Positions 19,842-28,320 of a stretch of 59,710 nt of DNA are shown piece after piece (the stretch's first letter is position 1; each line of letters starts with the position of its first letter). Origin of the DNA: an uncultured Micrococcales bacterium (GTDB lineage: Bacteria; Actinomycetota; Actinomycetes; Actinomycetales; Microbacteriaceae); the NCBI GenBank assembly GCA_903922825.1, contig CAIXVE010000018.1, forward strand, positions 1 through 59,710. The letters are read 5' to 3'. The position numbers were made by a program, and so were the translations under genes. The notes under the pieces are model-generated. The model did not search any database and was not told where the DNA came from. It saw only the letters and a program-made list of their open reading frames with translations.

Positions 19842-19876
19842 AAGTGGTGCAGAGTTAAACTCTGCACCACTTTCTT
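19842..19876 (+). terminator. Strong hairpin after pstS
   Basis: AAGTGGTGCAGAGT and ACTCTGCACCACTT form a perfect 14-bp inverted repeat around TAA, followed by TTCTT. It lies between pstS and the downstream PstS-like gene and would terminate transcripts or protect the pstS 3' end, lowering expression of the next gene. Confidence 0.8.
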
Positions 19877-19895
19877 GGCGTTTAGAAGGAGAGAC

Positions 19896-20957
19896 ATGAA
19901 GTTTGGAAGACTGCTGAGCGCGGTTGCCATCATGGGTACTGCCGCAATTTCTTTGACCGCTTGTGATCCTCCAATGCCCCCAGAGGTTGCTGCTGCGCTA
20001 GCAGAGCAAACCTACACCTGCATCCAAGGCGATTCCAAAATAAGTTCTCCCACAGCGATGACAGACCTAGTTGCTGGTTGGGCTGATTCGCTTACCTACG
20101 CTTGTGTTGACCCTGAGCCGGTTATGACCTTGACCTCAACGGATACTCCTGCGGATGCTCAGATGGTCATTTCTGAATACGCGCCAGAGTGCACTTTCTC
20201 AAATTCAGTTCCGTTTGCAGTTGATGCTGGGGCTTTTATTTATACCGAGTCGGATCTCGGAACTCTAAATCTTTCACCAAAGAGCATGGCCGGCATTTTG
20301 ACCGGAAAAATTACCAACTGGAACCAACTTGCAAAGGACAATGCTGGTTATGAAATGCCTGACCTACCTTTGGTGCTATCTCCAAAAGCTGACACATTGG
20401 CATTGAAATCTGTAACCGATTACCTGGCAAATCAGGGAATTACGCTTCCCGCAACCCTCAAGGTTCAGGCTGTTGATCATTTAGACAACACAGAGTCTGC
20501 AATGTTGCCTCAAGGATCAATGGCTATCGTTCCAAACAGTTTTGCAGTGAGCATGGGGCTATATCCTGCCAACATCTACTTGGGCGTGGATGCAGATGGA
20601 CAAGACATCTTGGCGATGGCTGATGTGTCTGGAATTCAATCGGCAAGCACTCAATGGGATAGCAACACATCCGGTAGCTCTGTTTCTGTGAAGTTGAATA
20701 CTTCAAATAAACCGGTTGCTCCTGAAGGTTCGGATGTTGCTCCGACTCCCTATCAGATGATTTATCCAGTAAATCTTTATGCATGTGGTGCAGATGAACT
20801 TCTTCCAAGAGCTATTGCAAGATTCTTGCTACGCCTGGACTCACAAGGTGCTCTGGCTGCTTCTAACTACGCTCCACTGCCTGAAGCTGTGCGAATTCAG
20901 GCACTCGTGAGTATCAGCAAGGGTCTACCAACTCCAAAGCCAACTCCAACTAACTAG
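19896..20957 (+). CDS. PstS-like lipoprotein, degenerate phosphate pocket
   Basis: A 353-residue lipoprotein. The signal peptide ends in the lipobox LTAC (Cys about residue 23), giving a lipid-anchored surface protein. A stretch of PstS character is clear (LSPKSMAGILTGKITNWNQL), and the C-terminus resembles the second PstS lobe. The TGSGTG and SGSGTT phosphate-contact motifs are missing; the equivalent place reads SPKADTLALKSV. Further cysteines suggest one or more disulfides. A Pro/Thr tail (PTPKPTPTN) ends the protein. AAGGAGAG precedes the ATG at 19896, so the earlier ORF-track start is rejected. Its place after pstS suggests a phosphate-related accessory; the ligand is unknown. Confidence 0.75.
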   Translation: MKFGRLLSAVAIMGTAAISLTACDPPMPPEVAAALAEQTYTCIQGDSKISSPTAMTDLVAGWADSLTYACVDPEPVMTLTSTDTPADAQMVISEYAPECTFSNSVPFAVDAGAFIYTESDLGTLNLSPKSMAGILTGKITNWNQLAKDNAGYEMPDLPLVLSPKADTLALKSVTDYLANQGITLPATLKVQAVDHLDNTESAMLPQGSMAIVPNSFAVSMGLYPANIYLGVDADGQDILAMADVSGIQSASTQWDSNTSGSSVSVKLNTSNKPVAPEGSDVAPTPYQMIYPVNLYACGADELLPRAIARFLLRLDSQGALAASNYAPLPEAVRIQALVSISKGLPTPKPTPTN

Positions 20958-20962
20958 CCGAT

Positions 20963-20974
20963 TAGGCTAGAGGC
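20963..20974 (+). promoter_or_regulatory. -10 box, leaderless type
   Basis: TAGGCT sits 6 nt before the ATG of the small membrane-protein gene, and there is no Shine-Dalgarno sequence. This implies a fresh, leaderless start for the membrane protein-ribF pair. Confidence 0.5.
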
Positions 20975-21358
20975 ATGGAACAGAAGCGCTCTAGTTTAGG
21001 TGTCGGCAATCTAGTAATTGCCATTTACGCGATCTTTGCTCTATCTGCGACGGTTAGAGCTGCCTATCAGTTGGCTCGTAAATTTCAAGATGCACCAGTT
21101 GCCTATTCTTTGAGTTTGCTATCTGGACTTATTTATGTTGTGGCAACGGTTGCTTTAGTTAGAAAAGATTTCAAGTTGGCGAGAATCACCTTGATTTTTG
21201 AGTTAGTCGGTGTTCTGCTTGTGGGTTCGTTGAGTTTGCTTTTGCCTGAACTTTTTGCTCATCCCAGTGTCTGGTCATATTTTGGTATTGGTTATGGCTT
21301 TGTTCCCTTGGCTTTGCCTATATTTGGTTTGTGGTGGCTTAGGAGAGTTTCTAAATGA
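20975..21358 (+). CDS. Small four-span membrane protein, unknown function
   Basis: A 127-residue protein with about four membrane segments and basic loops (RKDFKLAR), ending in YFGIGYGFVPLALPIFGLWWLRR. I recall this as a conserved actinobacterial membrane protein near ribF, but no function is readable. It overlaps ribF by 4 nt (ATGA), so the two are translated in a coupled way. Predicted leaderless start. Confidence 0.75.
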   Translation: MEQKRSSLGVGNLVIAIYAIFALSATVRAAYQLARKFQDAPVAYSLSLLSGLIYVVATVALVRKDFKLARITLIFELVGVLLVGSLSLLLPELFAHPSVWSYFGIGYGFVPLALPIFGLWWLRRVSK

Positions 21359-22281
21359 TCACCGTTACTGAAGCAACTTCTCTGCCTGAGTCTCTAAAGC
21401 CCACTGTAGTTACCATTGGCAAATTTGATGCCATCCATTTAGGTCACCAAGAGTTACTCAGAGAAACTATTGAAATCGCTGAAGAGCACATGTTGGTGCC
21501 AGCAGTGGTGACCTTTGATAGGCATCCAAGTGAGATTCTCAATCCTGGTAACGCTCCTGAACCTGTCATCGGCATCAACCAGAAGAAAGAACTATTGGAT
21601 GAGGCTGGCATTGAATTAATGGTTGCTTTAGCCTTCGATAATGCTTTGGCTAAATCTTCAGCTGAGGATTTTGTTAGTGAGGTATTAGTAGAAGGTTTAA
21701 ATGCCAAAGTTGTTGTAGTCGGAGATGGCTTTAGATTTGGAGCAGAAGCTAAAGGCGATATTGCCTTGCTTAAGGAACTGGGCGAGCAGTATGGCTTCAC
21801 TGTTCGGGTCATGGCTCCAGTTGAAATTGACGGGGCAATAGTTTCAACCAGCAGAGTCCGAGAGTTGCTTTTGGCCGGTGAGGTTACAGCGGTTGCAAGG
21901 TTACTTGGTAGAAGGCATTCAACTACCGGGGTAGTTGAGCACGGTCTGAAGATTGGCCGCGAAATAGGCTTTCCAACTGCAAACATGTCTCGTGACTCTG
22001 AAGGGTTCCTTCCTAGAGATGCCGTTTATGCTGGTTGGCTCTATGTCGATGGGGAAAGGTATATGACCGCGCTTTCGGTTGGCATAAACGAGACTTTTAC
22101 TGCAGTTCCAAGACTTATCGAAGCTCACGTCATTGGCGTTACAGGTTTAGACCTCTATGACAAAGTGGTCACTGTTGAATATGTTGAATTTATTAGATTG
22201 GCAGCCAAATTCAACGGGGTTGAAGATTTGGTTGCTGAAATCAATAGAGATATAGAGAAAATCAAGGAAATACTTTCCTAG
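21355..22281 (+). CDS. ribF: Bifunctional riboflavin kinase/FAD synthetase
   Basis: RibF phosphorylates riboflavin to FMN and adenylates FMN to FAD. The N-terminal nucleotidyltransferase domain has GKFDAIHLGHQELL (HxGH) and the ISTSR-like VSTSRVRELL. The C-terminal kinase domain begins near residue 185 with GREIGFPTANM, the PTAN signature. The 308-residue length is typical. ATG overlaps the preceding membrane-protein gene. Confidence 0.95.
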   Translation: MITVTEATSLPESLKPTVVTIGKFDAIHLGHQELLRETIEIAEEHMLVPAVVTFDRHPSEILNPGNAPEPVIGINQKKELLDEAGIELMVALAFDNALAKSSAEDFVSEVLVEGLNAKVVVVGDGFRFGAEAKGDIALLKELGEQYGFTVRVMAPVEIDGAIVSTSRVRELLLAGEVTAVARLLGRRHSTTGVVEHGLKIGREIGFPTANMSRDSEGFLPRDAVYAGWLYVDGERYMTALSVGINETFTAVPRLIEAHVIGVTGLDLYDKVVTVEYVEFIRLAAKFNGVEDLVAEINRDIEKIKEILS

Positions 22282-22291
22282 GGGGCTGGTT

Positions 22292-22321
22292 TTGACAGTC
22301 CAATCTGGGCTATCATAGACA
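22292..22321 (+). promoter_or_regulatory. Promoter of rpsO
   Basis: A consensus TTGACA is followed 18 nt later by TAGACA (TATCAT at 13 nt is an alternative). The roughly 85-nt leader downstream contains AAACATAATGTTT, an inverted repeat; S15 is known in other bacteria to bind its own leader. Confidence 0.5.
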
Positions 22322-22405
22322 GGTTGCCGTGTATCGGCCGCGGGTTATCAATGCTCTAAACATAATGTTTATTGCGCCGCGCAACGAGCCTTGAAAGGAA
22401 ATCAA

Positions 22406-22675
22406 ATGGCATTGGACGCAGCTAAAAAGACAGAAATTATTAACGCATACGCAACTCACCCTGGTGACACTGGTTCTCCTGAGGTTCAGATTGCAGTTAT
22501 GACTGAGCGCATCAAGGATCTAACCGAGCACCTTAAGGACCACAAGCACGACCACCACTCACGTCGTGGCCTTTTGCTTCTTGTTGGTCAGCGTCGTCGT
22601 CTGCTTGGTTACTTGCAGAATGTTGACATTGCTCGTTACCGTAGTTTGATTGAGCGTCTAGGTCTACGTCGCTAA
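22406..22675 (+). CDS. rpsO: 30S ribosomal protein S15
   Basis: The 89-residue S15 binds the central domain of 16S rRNA early in 30S assembly. Family motifs [22 protein letters not shown] and RRRLLGYLQ are intact. The ATG at 22406 with GAAAGGA upstream is the standard start; the ORF-track start at 22391 is a TTG inside the Shine-Dalgarno region. A clear terminator follows, so it is probably a single-gene unit. Confidence 0.98.
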   Translation: MALDAAKKTEIINAYATHPGDTGSPEVQIAVMTERIKDLTEHLKDHKHDHHSRRGLLLLVGQRRRLLGYLQNVDIARYRSLIERLGLRR

Positions 22676-22686
22676 TTTTGTAAAAA

Positions 22687-22718
22687 GAAAAGCCATCTCG
22701 AAAGAGGTGGCTTTTTTG
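22687..22718 (+). terminator. Intrinsic terminator of rpsO
   Basis: AAAAGCCATCTC pairs with GAGGTGGCTTTT around a GAAA loop and runs into TTTTTT. It is a textbook rho-independent terminator. Confidence 0.9.
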
Positions 22719-22761
22719 TTTAAAGTGCTTATTCTTAATTTAGAAAAGTAAGGGAGTTACT

Positions 22762-23307
22762 GTGGATTTCGTTGGCGCAATCAAAGCTGGTTTCACTAAT
22801 TATGCAAACTTTAGGGGAATGGCATCCCGATCTGAGTTTTGGTACTGGTACCTGTTCATTGTTTTAGCTGGGGTTGTTCTTTCTGCTATTGACCAGTTTT
22901 CAAACCTAATGGTCCTACAGTCTGCTTTCTCGGCAATTACTTTTATTCCCTACCTCGCAGTCCAAGTTAGGCGTCTAAGAGATGCTGGACACACTTGGAA
23001 ATGGCTACTTCTTGAGATCCCTTTGCTAGCTGTATTCTTCGTTGGAATTATTGGGTTAGTTGTTCGTGCAATCGCTCTTGTACCAGACTTCCAAGCGCTT
23101 GTTGAGAATCAAGATCCAAGCTTGCTTCAAAACCAAATTGACATACTTGCCGCTGATCAAAGTTTCGTGAGTTTTGCGCTGCTTCTGCTGTTTTCTTTTT
23201 TGCTGTTATTGGCCTTTGTGATATTTATGATTGTGTTACTGGTCAAGCCAACTAAGACTTTTGAGCAGGGAAACAAGTATTTAGCTGCTCCAACACCTGA
23301 AAACTAG
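22762..23307 (+). CDS. DUF805 family membrane protein
   Basis: A 181-residue membrane protein with four or five membrane spans. The DUF805 pattern is seen: FTNYANFRGMASRSEFWYW at the N-terminus, and RRLRDAGHTWKW between spans, with a long extracytoplasmic or loop region (PDFQALVENQDPS) not always present in the family. DUF805 proteins are of unknown function. It starts with GTG and lies alone between the rpsO terminator and the pnp promoter. Confidence 0.8.
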   Translation: MDFVGAIKAGFTNYANFRGMASRSEFWYWYLFIVLAGVVLSAIDQFSNLMVLQSAFSAITFIPYLAVQVRRLRDAGHTWKWLLLEIPLLAVFFVGIIGLVVRAIALVPDFQALVENQDPSLLQNQIDILAADQSFVSFALLLLFSFLLLLAFVIFMIVLLVKPTKTFEQGNKYLAAPTPEN

Positions 23308-23329
23308 GGGATAAAGACCCTATAGGCGT

Positions 23330-23352
23330 TTGACGGGGGTCGCTGGTAGTCT
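23330..23352 (+). promoter_or_regulatory. pnp promoter with 16-mer shared with ftsK
   Basis: TTGACGGGGGTCGCTG is followed by one base and TAGTCT. The same 16-mer and the same offset to a TANNNT box occur before ftsK. The layout (9-mer, N8, TANNNT) resembles the mycobacterial RecA-independent damage promoter TTGTCRGTG-N8-TANNNT, with 7 of 9 matches. Confidence 0.55.
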
Positions 23353-23546
23353 TATCTAAGAGCCGAACGGCAGGTTTGCTGGTCATCGGTGGTGGACCTT
23401 GGGGCAAAGATTTCCCAAGATTTTCTACTGTTGGCCAGGGCATCCCTCAAAAAATCATTAATCAGACGCTTCTATTGTCGTGCGTGCTCCAGCGAATAAA
23501 TCAAAATTTGATTGTCGCTTATTTATGAAAACAAAGAGGAGGGACC
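23353..23546 (+). promoter_or_regulatory. Structured 5' leader of pnp (candidate actino-pnp type element)
   Basis: About 190 nt separate the promoter from the start. Visible pairings include CTTGGG/CCCAAG (23398-23419) and the near-palindrome AATCAAAATTTGATT shortly before the start. Actinobacterial pnp leaders carry a known conserved RNA motif (actino-pnp), and PNPase leaders elsewhere mediate autoregulation. Membership of that family was not tested. Confidence 0.45.
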
Positions 23547-25772
23547 ATGGAAGGTCCAGAAATCAAAGCACAAGAAGTAATCATCGACAACGGTAAGCAC
23601 GGTAAGCGTGTTATTCGTTTTGAAACTGGTCGTCTAGCTCAGCAGGCACAAGGTGCAGCTGCAGTTTATATCGACGAAGAAACAATGTTGTTCTCAGCAA
23701 CAACAGCATCAAAGACCCCTAAAGATCAGTTCGACTTCTTCCCACTAACTATCGATGTTGAAGAGAAGATGTATGCAGCAGGAAAGATTCCTGGTAGCTT
23801 CTTCCGTCGTGAAGGTCGTCCATCAACTGATTCAATCTTGGCCTGTCGTCTAATCGACCGTCCACTACGTCCATCTTTCCCAGATGGTCTACGTAACGAA
23901 ATTCAGGTTGTTGTAACCGTATTTTCTATCCACCCAGATGAGCTTTACGACGTAGTTGCTATCAACGCAGCTTCAATGTCAACTCAGCTTGCTGGTCTAC
24001 CTTTCTCAGGTCCTATCGGTGGTGTTCGTGTAGCACTTATCGATGGTCAGTGGGTTGCTTTCCCTAAGCACTCACAATTAGATCGCGCAGTGTTCGACAT
24101 GGTTGTTGCTGGTCGTCTAGTTTCTGAGAATGGTAAAGAAGATGTTGCCATCATGATGGTGGAAGCTGAAGCTACAGAGAACTCTTGGAACCTTATCAAG
24201 GATGAAGGAGCAACTGCTCCTAGTGAAGATATCGTCGCTCAAGGACTTGAAGCAGCTAAGCCTTTCATTGCTCAGCTGGTTAAAGCACAGCAGGCACTTG
24301 CTGCAGAAGCTGCTAAGCCAACCGCTGACTATCCACTGTTCGCTCCATACTCTGATGAGGTTTACGAGGCTGTTGCTAAGTTGGCTGAAACTGAACTTGG
24401 AAGCATCTACTTGATTGCTGATAAGACTGAACGTCAGAACGCAGATGATGCACTAAAGGCATCTGTTAAAGAGAAGCTAGTTGAAACTCTAGATGAGGCT
24501 CAGCAGAACCAGATCTCGGCAGCATACAAGTCTGTTACCAAGAAGGTTGTTCGTACTCGTGTTCTAAAAGAGGGTATCCGTATCGACGGTCGTGGCAAGA
24601 AGAACATCAGAAAGATTGACTGTGAAGTTGCAGTTATTCCTCGCGTTCATGGTTCAGCTATCTTCCAGCGTGGAGAGACACAGATTCTTGGTATCACCAC
24701 TTTGAACATGTTGAAGATGGAACAGCAGATTGACTCACTGTCACCTGTTACCTCTAAGCGCTACATGCACAACTATAACTTCCCACCTTATTCAACTGGT
24801 GAAGTTGGTCGTGTTGGAACTCCTAAGCGTCGTGAAATTGGTCACGGTGCTCTAGCAGAGCGTGCGTTGGTTCCAGTTCTACCTTCACGTGAAGAATTCC
24901 CTTACGCTATCCGTCAGGTGTCTGAAGCTCTAGGTTCAAACGGTTCAACCTCAATGGGTTCTGTTTGTGCTTCGACTTTGTCACTACTTAATGCTGGTGT
25001 TCCACTACGTGCACCAGTCGCAGGTATCGCTATGGGTCTTATTTCTGACACTGTAGACGGCAAGACCGAGTATGCAGCTTTGACTGATATCTTGGGTGCT
25101 GAAGATGCTCTAGGGGACATGGACTTCAAGGTTGCTGGAACATCAGAGTTCATTACAGCAATTCAGTTGGACACCAAGCTAGACGGTATTCCATCATCAG
25201 TTCTTGCAGGTGCGCTATCTCAGGCTAAGGAAGCTCGTTTGAGCATTCTTGATCTGATGAAAGAAGCGATCAGCACTCCAGACGAAATGTCTCCTTACGC
25301 TCCAAGAATCATCGCTGTGAAGATTCCTATCGACAAGATCGGTGAAGTTATTGGCCCTAAGGGCAAGATGATTAACCAGATCCAGGAAGACACTGGCGCT
25401 GACATCTCAATCGAAGATGACGGAACTGTTTACATTGGTGCAACTGATGGCCCTGCAGCTGAAGCTGCTAAGGCCATGGTTAACGCCATTGCTAACCCTC
25501 ACGTCCCTGAGATTGGTGAGCGTTTCCTAGGAACAGTTGTGAAGCTTGCCACATTTGGTGCATTCATCTCACTACTTCCAGGTAAGGACGGTCTATTGCA
25601 CGTTTCTGAGCTGCGCAAGCTAGCTGGTAAGCGTGTTGAGAATGTTGAAGATGTTCTATCTGTTGGCCAAAAGCTGATGGTTGAACTAGTCAAGATTGAT
25701 GACCGCGGCAAGCTATCTCTCGCTCCTGTAGTTGAGGGTGAAGTTACCTCAGCCGATTCTGACGAAGAGTAG
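23547..25772 (+). CDS. pnp: Polyribonucleotide nucleotidyltransferase (PNPase)
   Basis: The 741-residue 3'-5' phosphorolytic exoribonuclease forms a trimer. It has two RNase PH-like domains (the second with RKMIDC-like [10 protein letters not shown] and [14 protein letters not shown]), an all-alpha linker, a KH domain ([18 protein letters not shown]) and an S1 domain ([15 protein letters not shown]). GAGGAGG precedes the ATG. The last residues are acidic (SADSDEE). An M16 peptidase gene follows 12 nt later, a neighbour conserved in actinobacteria. Confidence 0.97.
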   Translation: MEGPEIKAQEVIIDNGKHGKRVIRFETGRLAQQAQGAAAVYIDEETMLFSATTASKTPKDQFDFFPLTIDVEEKMYAAGKIPGSFFRREGRPSTDSILACRLIDRPLRPSFPDGLRNEIQVVVTVFSIHPDELYDVVAINAASMSTQLAGLPFSGPIGGVRVALIDGQWVAFPKHSQLDRAVFDMVVAGRLVSENGKEDVAIMMVEAEATENSWNLIKDEGATAPSEDIVAQGLEAAKPFIAQLVKAQQALAAEAAKPTADYPLFAPYSDEVYEAVAKLAETELGSIYLIADKTERQNADDALKASVKEKLVETLDEAQQNQISAAYKSVTKKVVRTRVLKEGIRIDGRGKKNIRKIDCEVAVIPRVHGSAIFQRGETQILGITTLNMLKMEQQIDSLSPVTSKRYMHNYNFPPYSTGEVGRVGTPKRREIGHGALAERALVPVLPSREEFPYAIRQVSEALGSNGSTSMGSVCASTLSLLNAGVPLRAPVAGIAMGLISDTVDGKTEYAALTDILGAEDALGDMDFKVAGTSEFITAIQLDTKLDGIPSSVLAGALSQAKEARLSILDLMKEAISTPDEMSPYAPRIIAVKIPIDKIGEVIGPKGKMINQIQEDTGADISIEDDGTVYIGATDGPAAEAAKAMVNAIANPHVPEIGERFLGTVVKLATFGAFISLLPGKDGLLHVSELRKLAGKRVENVEDVLSVGQKLMVELVKIDDRGKLSLAPVVEGEVTSADSDEE

Positions 25773-25784
25773 TAATACTTTTCT

Positions 25785-27119
25785 ATGACTCAAGTTCAAT
25801 TCAAACTTGAACAACCCGATTTAGAGTTCACCGCATCGGGAGGCAGTACGGTACGCCGAACTGTTCTCCCATGCGGTGTTCGCGTTTTAACCGAAACTGT
25901 GCCTGGTGCTCAAAGCGCATCCGTTTCGTTTTCGGTTGCGGTTGGATCTCGAGATGAAACCAATGGCCATTTCGGTTCAACTCACTTCTTAGAACACCTT
26001 TTATTCAAAGGCACTAAGACCAGGACAGCACTGGATATTGCTGTTGCATTTGATTCGGTTGGTGGAGCTTCTAATGCGCTAACCGGTAAAGAACACACCA
26101 GTTACTACGCAAGAGTTCAAGACAGTGCTCTTCCGGTGGCTGTTGAAGTTATTGCAGACATGCTCACATCTTCAGTCATTGATGCCAAAGAATTTGAGAA
26201 TGAACGAACTGTCATTCTTGAAGAGCTAGCTATGAATGATGATGATCCTTCGGATGTCGCTCATGAAGAATTCTTTGAAGCTGTTCTAAAAGGCCATCCT
26301 TTGGGTCGCCCGATAGGTGGAACACCTGAAACTATCAATGCTGTTGATCGGGACGCAGTCTGGGAGCACTATCAAGATAACTACCGTCCAGAAGATTTGG
26401 TGGTTACCGCAGCAGGTGGATTAGATCACAACATGATCTTGGAATTGGTCACTAGCAACCTTGATAAAGCTGGCTGGGATTTGGGTAAAAAGGTTCACCC
26501 TAAACCTTGGCGGATAAAGAACCTTCAACCGGTTGAAGCTGACACCACTGTGAAGGTTATTAATCGACCGATAGCTCAGGCAAATATTGTTTTCGGAGGC
26601 CAGGGCATAGTTGGCTCAGATGATCGTCGTTATGCGATGGCTATTTTGAACACTGTTTTAGGTGGTGGCATGTCTTCGAGATTGTTCCAAGAGATTAGAG
26701 AAAAACGCGGACTTGCTTACTCTGTTTACTCTTTCAATCAGGGTTATAGCGATGGCGCTGTTTTCGGTCTTTATGCGGGATGTTCCCCGGCTAAGGCTAA
26801 AGAGGTTACCAGGCTCATGATTGAGGAACTTGAAAAGGTCGCTAACCAAGGTATTACTGATGCTGAACTTGATTTGGCTAAAGGTAACATCTCGGGAGGT
26901 TTAGCTTTGAAGTTTGAGAGCACCCAGGCTCGCATGGGTAGGCTCTCTTCAGCTGAACTAAGTGATGGTCTGTTCTTTGATTTAGATGAGTCTTTGGCGC
27001 AATTTGGAGCCGTTGCTTTAGCTGATGTTCAAGGCATAGCTCAGGCGATGTTTGCCTCGCCAAGGTCTTTTGTGGCAGTTGGCGATCTAAAGCCTGATGT
27101 TTTTGATGAGTTCAACTAG
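25785..27119 (+). CDS. M16 family zinc metallopeptidase (processing-peptidase-like)
   Basis: A 444-residue pitrilysin-clan peptidase with the inverted zinc motif HFLEH near residue 68 and the downstream glutamate in NERTVILEELAMNDDD. The C-terminal half has the R/Y pair region (GGMSSRLFQEIREKRGLAYSVYSF). Gene position after pnp matches the actinobacterial PepR-type peptidase. The substrate is unknown. TAATAC lies 6 nt before the ATG and no Shine-Dalgarno is obvious, so expression may be leaderless or read through from pnp. Confidence 0.9.
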   Translation: MTQVQFKLEQPDLEFTASGGSTVRRTVLPCGVRVLTETVPGAQSASVSFSVAVGSRDETNGHFGSTHFLEHLLFKGTKTRTALDIAVAFDSVGGASNALTGKEHTSYYARVQDSALPVAVEVIADMLTSSVIDAKEFENERTVILEELAMNDDDPSDVAHEEFFEAVLKGHPLGRPIGGTPETINAVDRDAVWEHYQDNYRPEDLVVTAAGGLDHNMILELVTSNLDKAGWDLGKKVHPKPWRIKNLQPVEADTTVKVINRPIAQANIVFGGQGIVGSDDRRYAMAILNTVLGGGMSSRLFQEIREKRGLAYSVYSFNQGYSDGAVFGLYAGCSPAKAKEVTRLMIEELEKVANQGITDAELDLAKGNISGGLALKFESTQARMGRLSSAELSDGLFFDLDESLAQFGAVALADVQGIAQAMFASPRSFVAVGDLKPDVFDEFN

Positions 27120-27126
27120 AGCAAGG

Positions 27127-27139
27127 TAAGTTTTATCTC
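27127..27139 (+). promoter_or_regulatory. -10 box of dapB, leaderless type
   Basis: TAAGTT is followed by 7 nt and the dapB ATG. No Shine-Dalgarno sequence is present. Confidence 0.45.
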
Positions 27140-27868
27140 ATGACAATAAAAGTTGCAGTTGTTGGTGCCACCGGCCGAATGGGCAAATTAGCCCTAGATA
27201 TCATTCACGGGTCTCAAGATCTTCATCTTCACGCTGCTTTGGATAGCAAATCTGAGTTAGCTCAAGCTATTGGTGCCGATGTGATTTTTGATGTTACTAA
27301 CCTTGAAGTTAGTAAGCAGGTTGTTGAATTTGGTATCGCTAAGGGAATAAAGGTTTTGGTCGGAACAAGTGGTTGGACCAAATCGGCTTTGAATCAAGTC
27401 GAAGCTAATCTTTCAGATTCTTCTGCGATTGTTTTCGTGCCAAACTTTTCGATTGGTTCAGTTTTGGCGAGCAAATTTGCCGCTGATGCTGGAAAGTATT
27501 TTGACTCGATTGAGATTATTGAAACTCATCATGCAGGAAAAGTTGATTCACCTTCTGGGACTGCAATTAGAACTGCAGAACTTATTGCCGATTCCAGAAA
27601 CGAAGCTGGTAAAACTCAGCCGCTTATTCCAGGTGTTGGGCAAGATGCACGTGGGGAAGTGGTTGCAGGAGTCCCGATTCATTCTTTACGGATTGATGGA
27701 GTATCGGCTAAACAGGATGTAGTGCTTGGTGGATCAGCGGAGGTGCTAACCATTTCTCATCAGACTAGTTCAGTTCAGGCTTATGCACTTGGAATTCTGG
27801 AATCATTGAAGTTCACTGCTAACGCATCAGGTTTAGTTGTTGGCCTAGATAAGGTTTTAGGTATTTAG
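27140..27868 (+). CDS. dapB: 4-hydroxy-tetrahydrodipicolinate reductase
   Basis: DapB reduces HTPA to tetrahydrodipicolinate for lysine and peptidoglycan diaminopimelate. The dinucleotide motif VVGATGRMGKL is at the N-terminus, and the active site ETHHAGKVDSPSGTA is intact. The 242-residue length is standard for actinobacteria. dapA lies two genes downstream and dapF 13 kb away, so three DAP-pathway genes occur in this window. Confidence 0.96.
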   Translation: MTIKVAVVGATGRMGKLALDIIHGSQDLHLHAALDSKSELAQAIGADVIFDVTNLEVSKQVVEFGIAKGIKVLVGTSGWTKSALNQVEANLSDSSAIVFVPNFSIGSVLASKFAADAGKYFDSIEIIETHHAGKVDSPSGTAIRTAELIADSRNEAGKTQPLIPGVGQDARGEVVAGVPIHSLRIDGVSAKQDVVLGGSAEVLTISHQTSSVQAYALGILESLKFTANASGLVVGLDKVLGI

Positions 27869-27870
27869 TT

Positions 27871-28311
27871 ATGGCTGGAGCCAAACTGGGCGCGCTGGTG
27901 ATGGCCGCATTGGTGCTGATGTATGTGGCGCTAATGAGCCAGCAGGGATATCTATTTCTTATCCAACCGAACCCGGTTTCTAGAGTCATGGGTTTTGTCA
28001 TTCTGGTTTTGCCGGTCTTTGGTGCTTGGGGAATTTATCGTGAACTAAGGTTCGGAATTAGTGTTGAAAAGCTGGGTAGGCAGTTAGAAGCCGAAGGGGC
28101 TTGGCCAAGATTCAAGTTCAGTGTCATGCCTTCCGGCAGGGCTAATAAAACTGAAGCGCTTCAGGAATTTGGGGACTACAAGGAAGCCGCTGAATCTGAT
28201 CCAGAAAATTGGCGGAACTGGTTTGCTCTGGGGCTAATTTATGATGCCTGTGGGGACAGGAAACGCGCCAGACTAGCGATGCGTAAAGCAATAACACTTG
28301 TCAAAAGGTAA
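27871..28311 (+). CDS. Membrane protein with a C-terminal TPR-like segment
   Basis: A 146-residue protein with two N-terminal membrane spans (about residues 8-28 and 39-58) and a cytoplasmic helical part. The segment ALQEFGDYKEAAESDPENWRNWFALGLIYDACGDRKRARLAMRKAI looks like one or two TPR units. It begins 2 nt after dapB and is followed by thyX. It is a conserved actinobacterial protein of unknown function; a scaffolding role is only a guess from the TPR. Confidence 0.75.
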   Translation: MAGAKLGALVMAALVLMYVALMSQQGYLFLIQPNPVSRVMGFVILVLPVFGAWGIYRELRFGISVEKLGRQLEAEGAWPRFKFSVMPSGRANKTEALQEFGDYKEAAESDPENWRNWFALGLIYDACGDRKRARLAMRKAITLVKR

Positions 28312-28320
28312 GGTTAACAG

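Noticed and set aside
21444-21986. 180-codon minus-strand ORF
   Set aside because: It is fully antisense to ribF, which has clear family motifs; composition is typical of a shadow frame.
23252-23443. 63-codon minus-strand ORF across the DUF805-pnp gap
   Set aside because: It covers the pnp promoter and leader and has no family resemblance.
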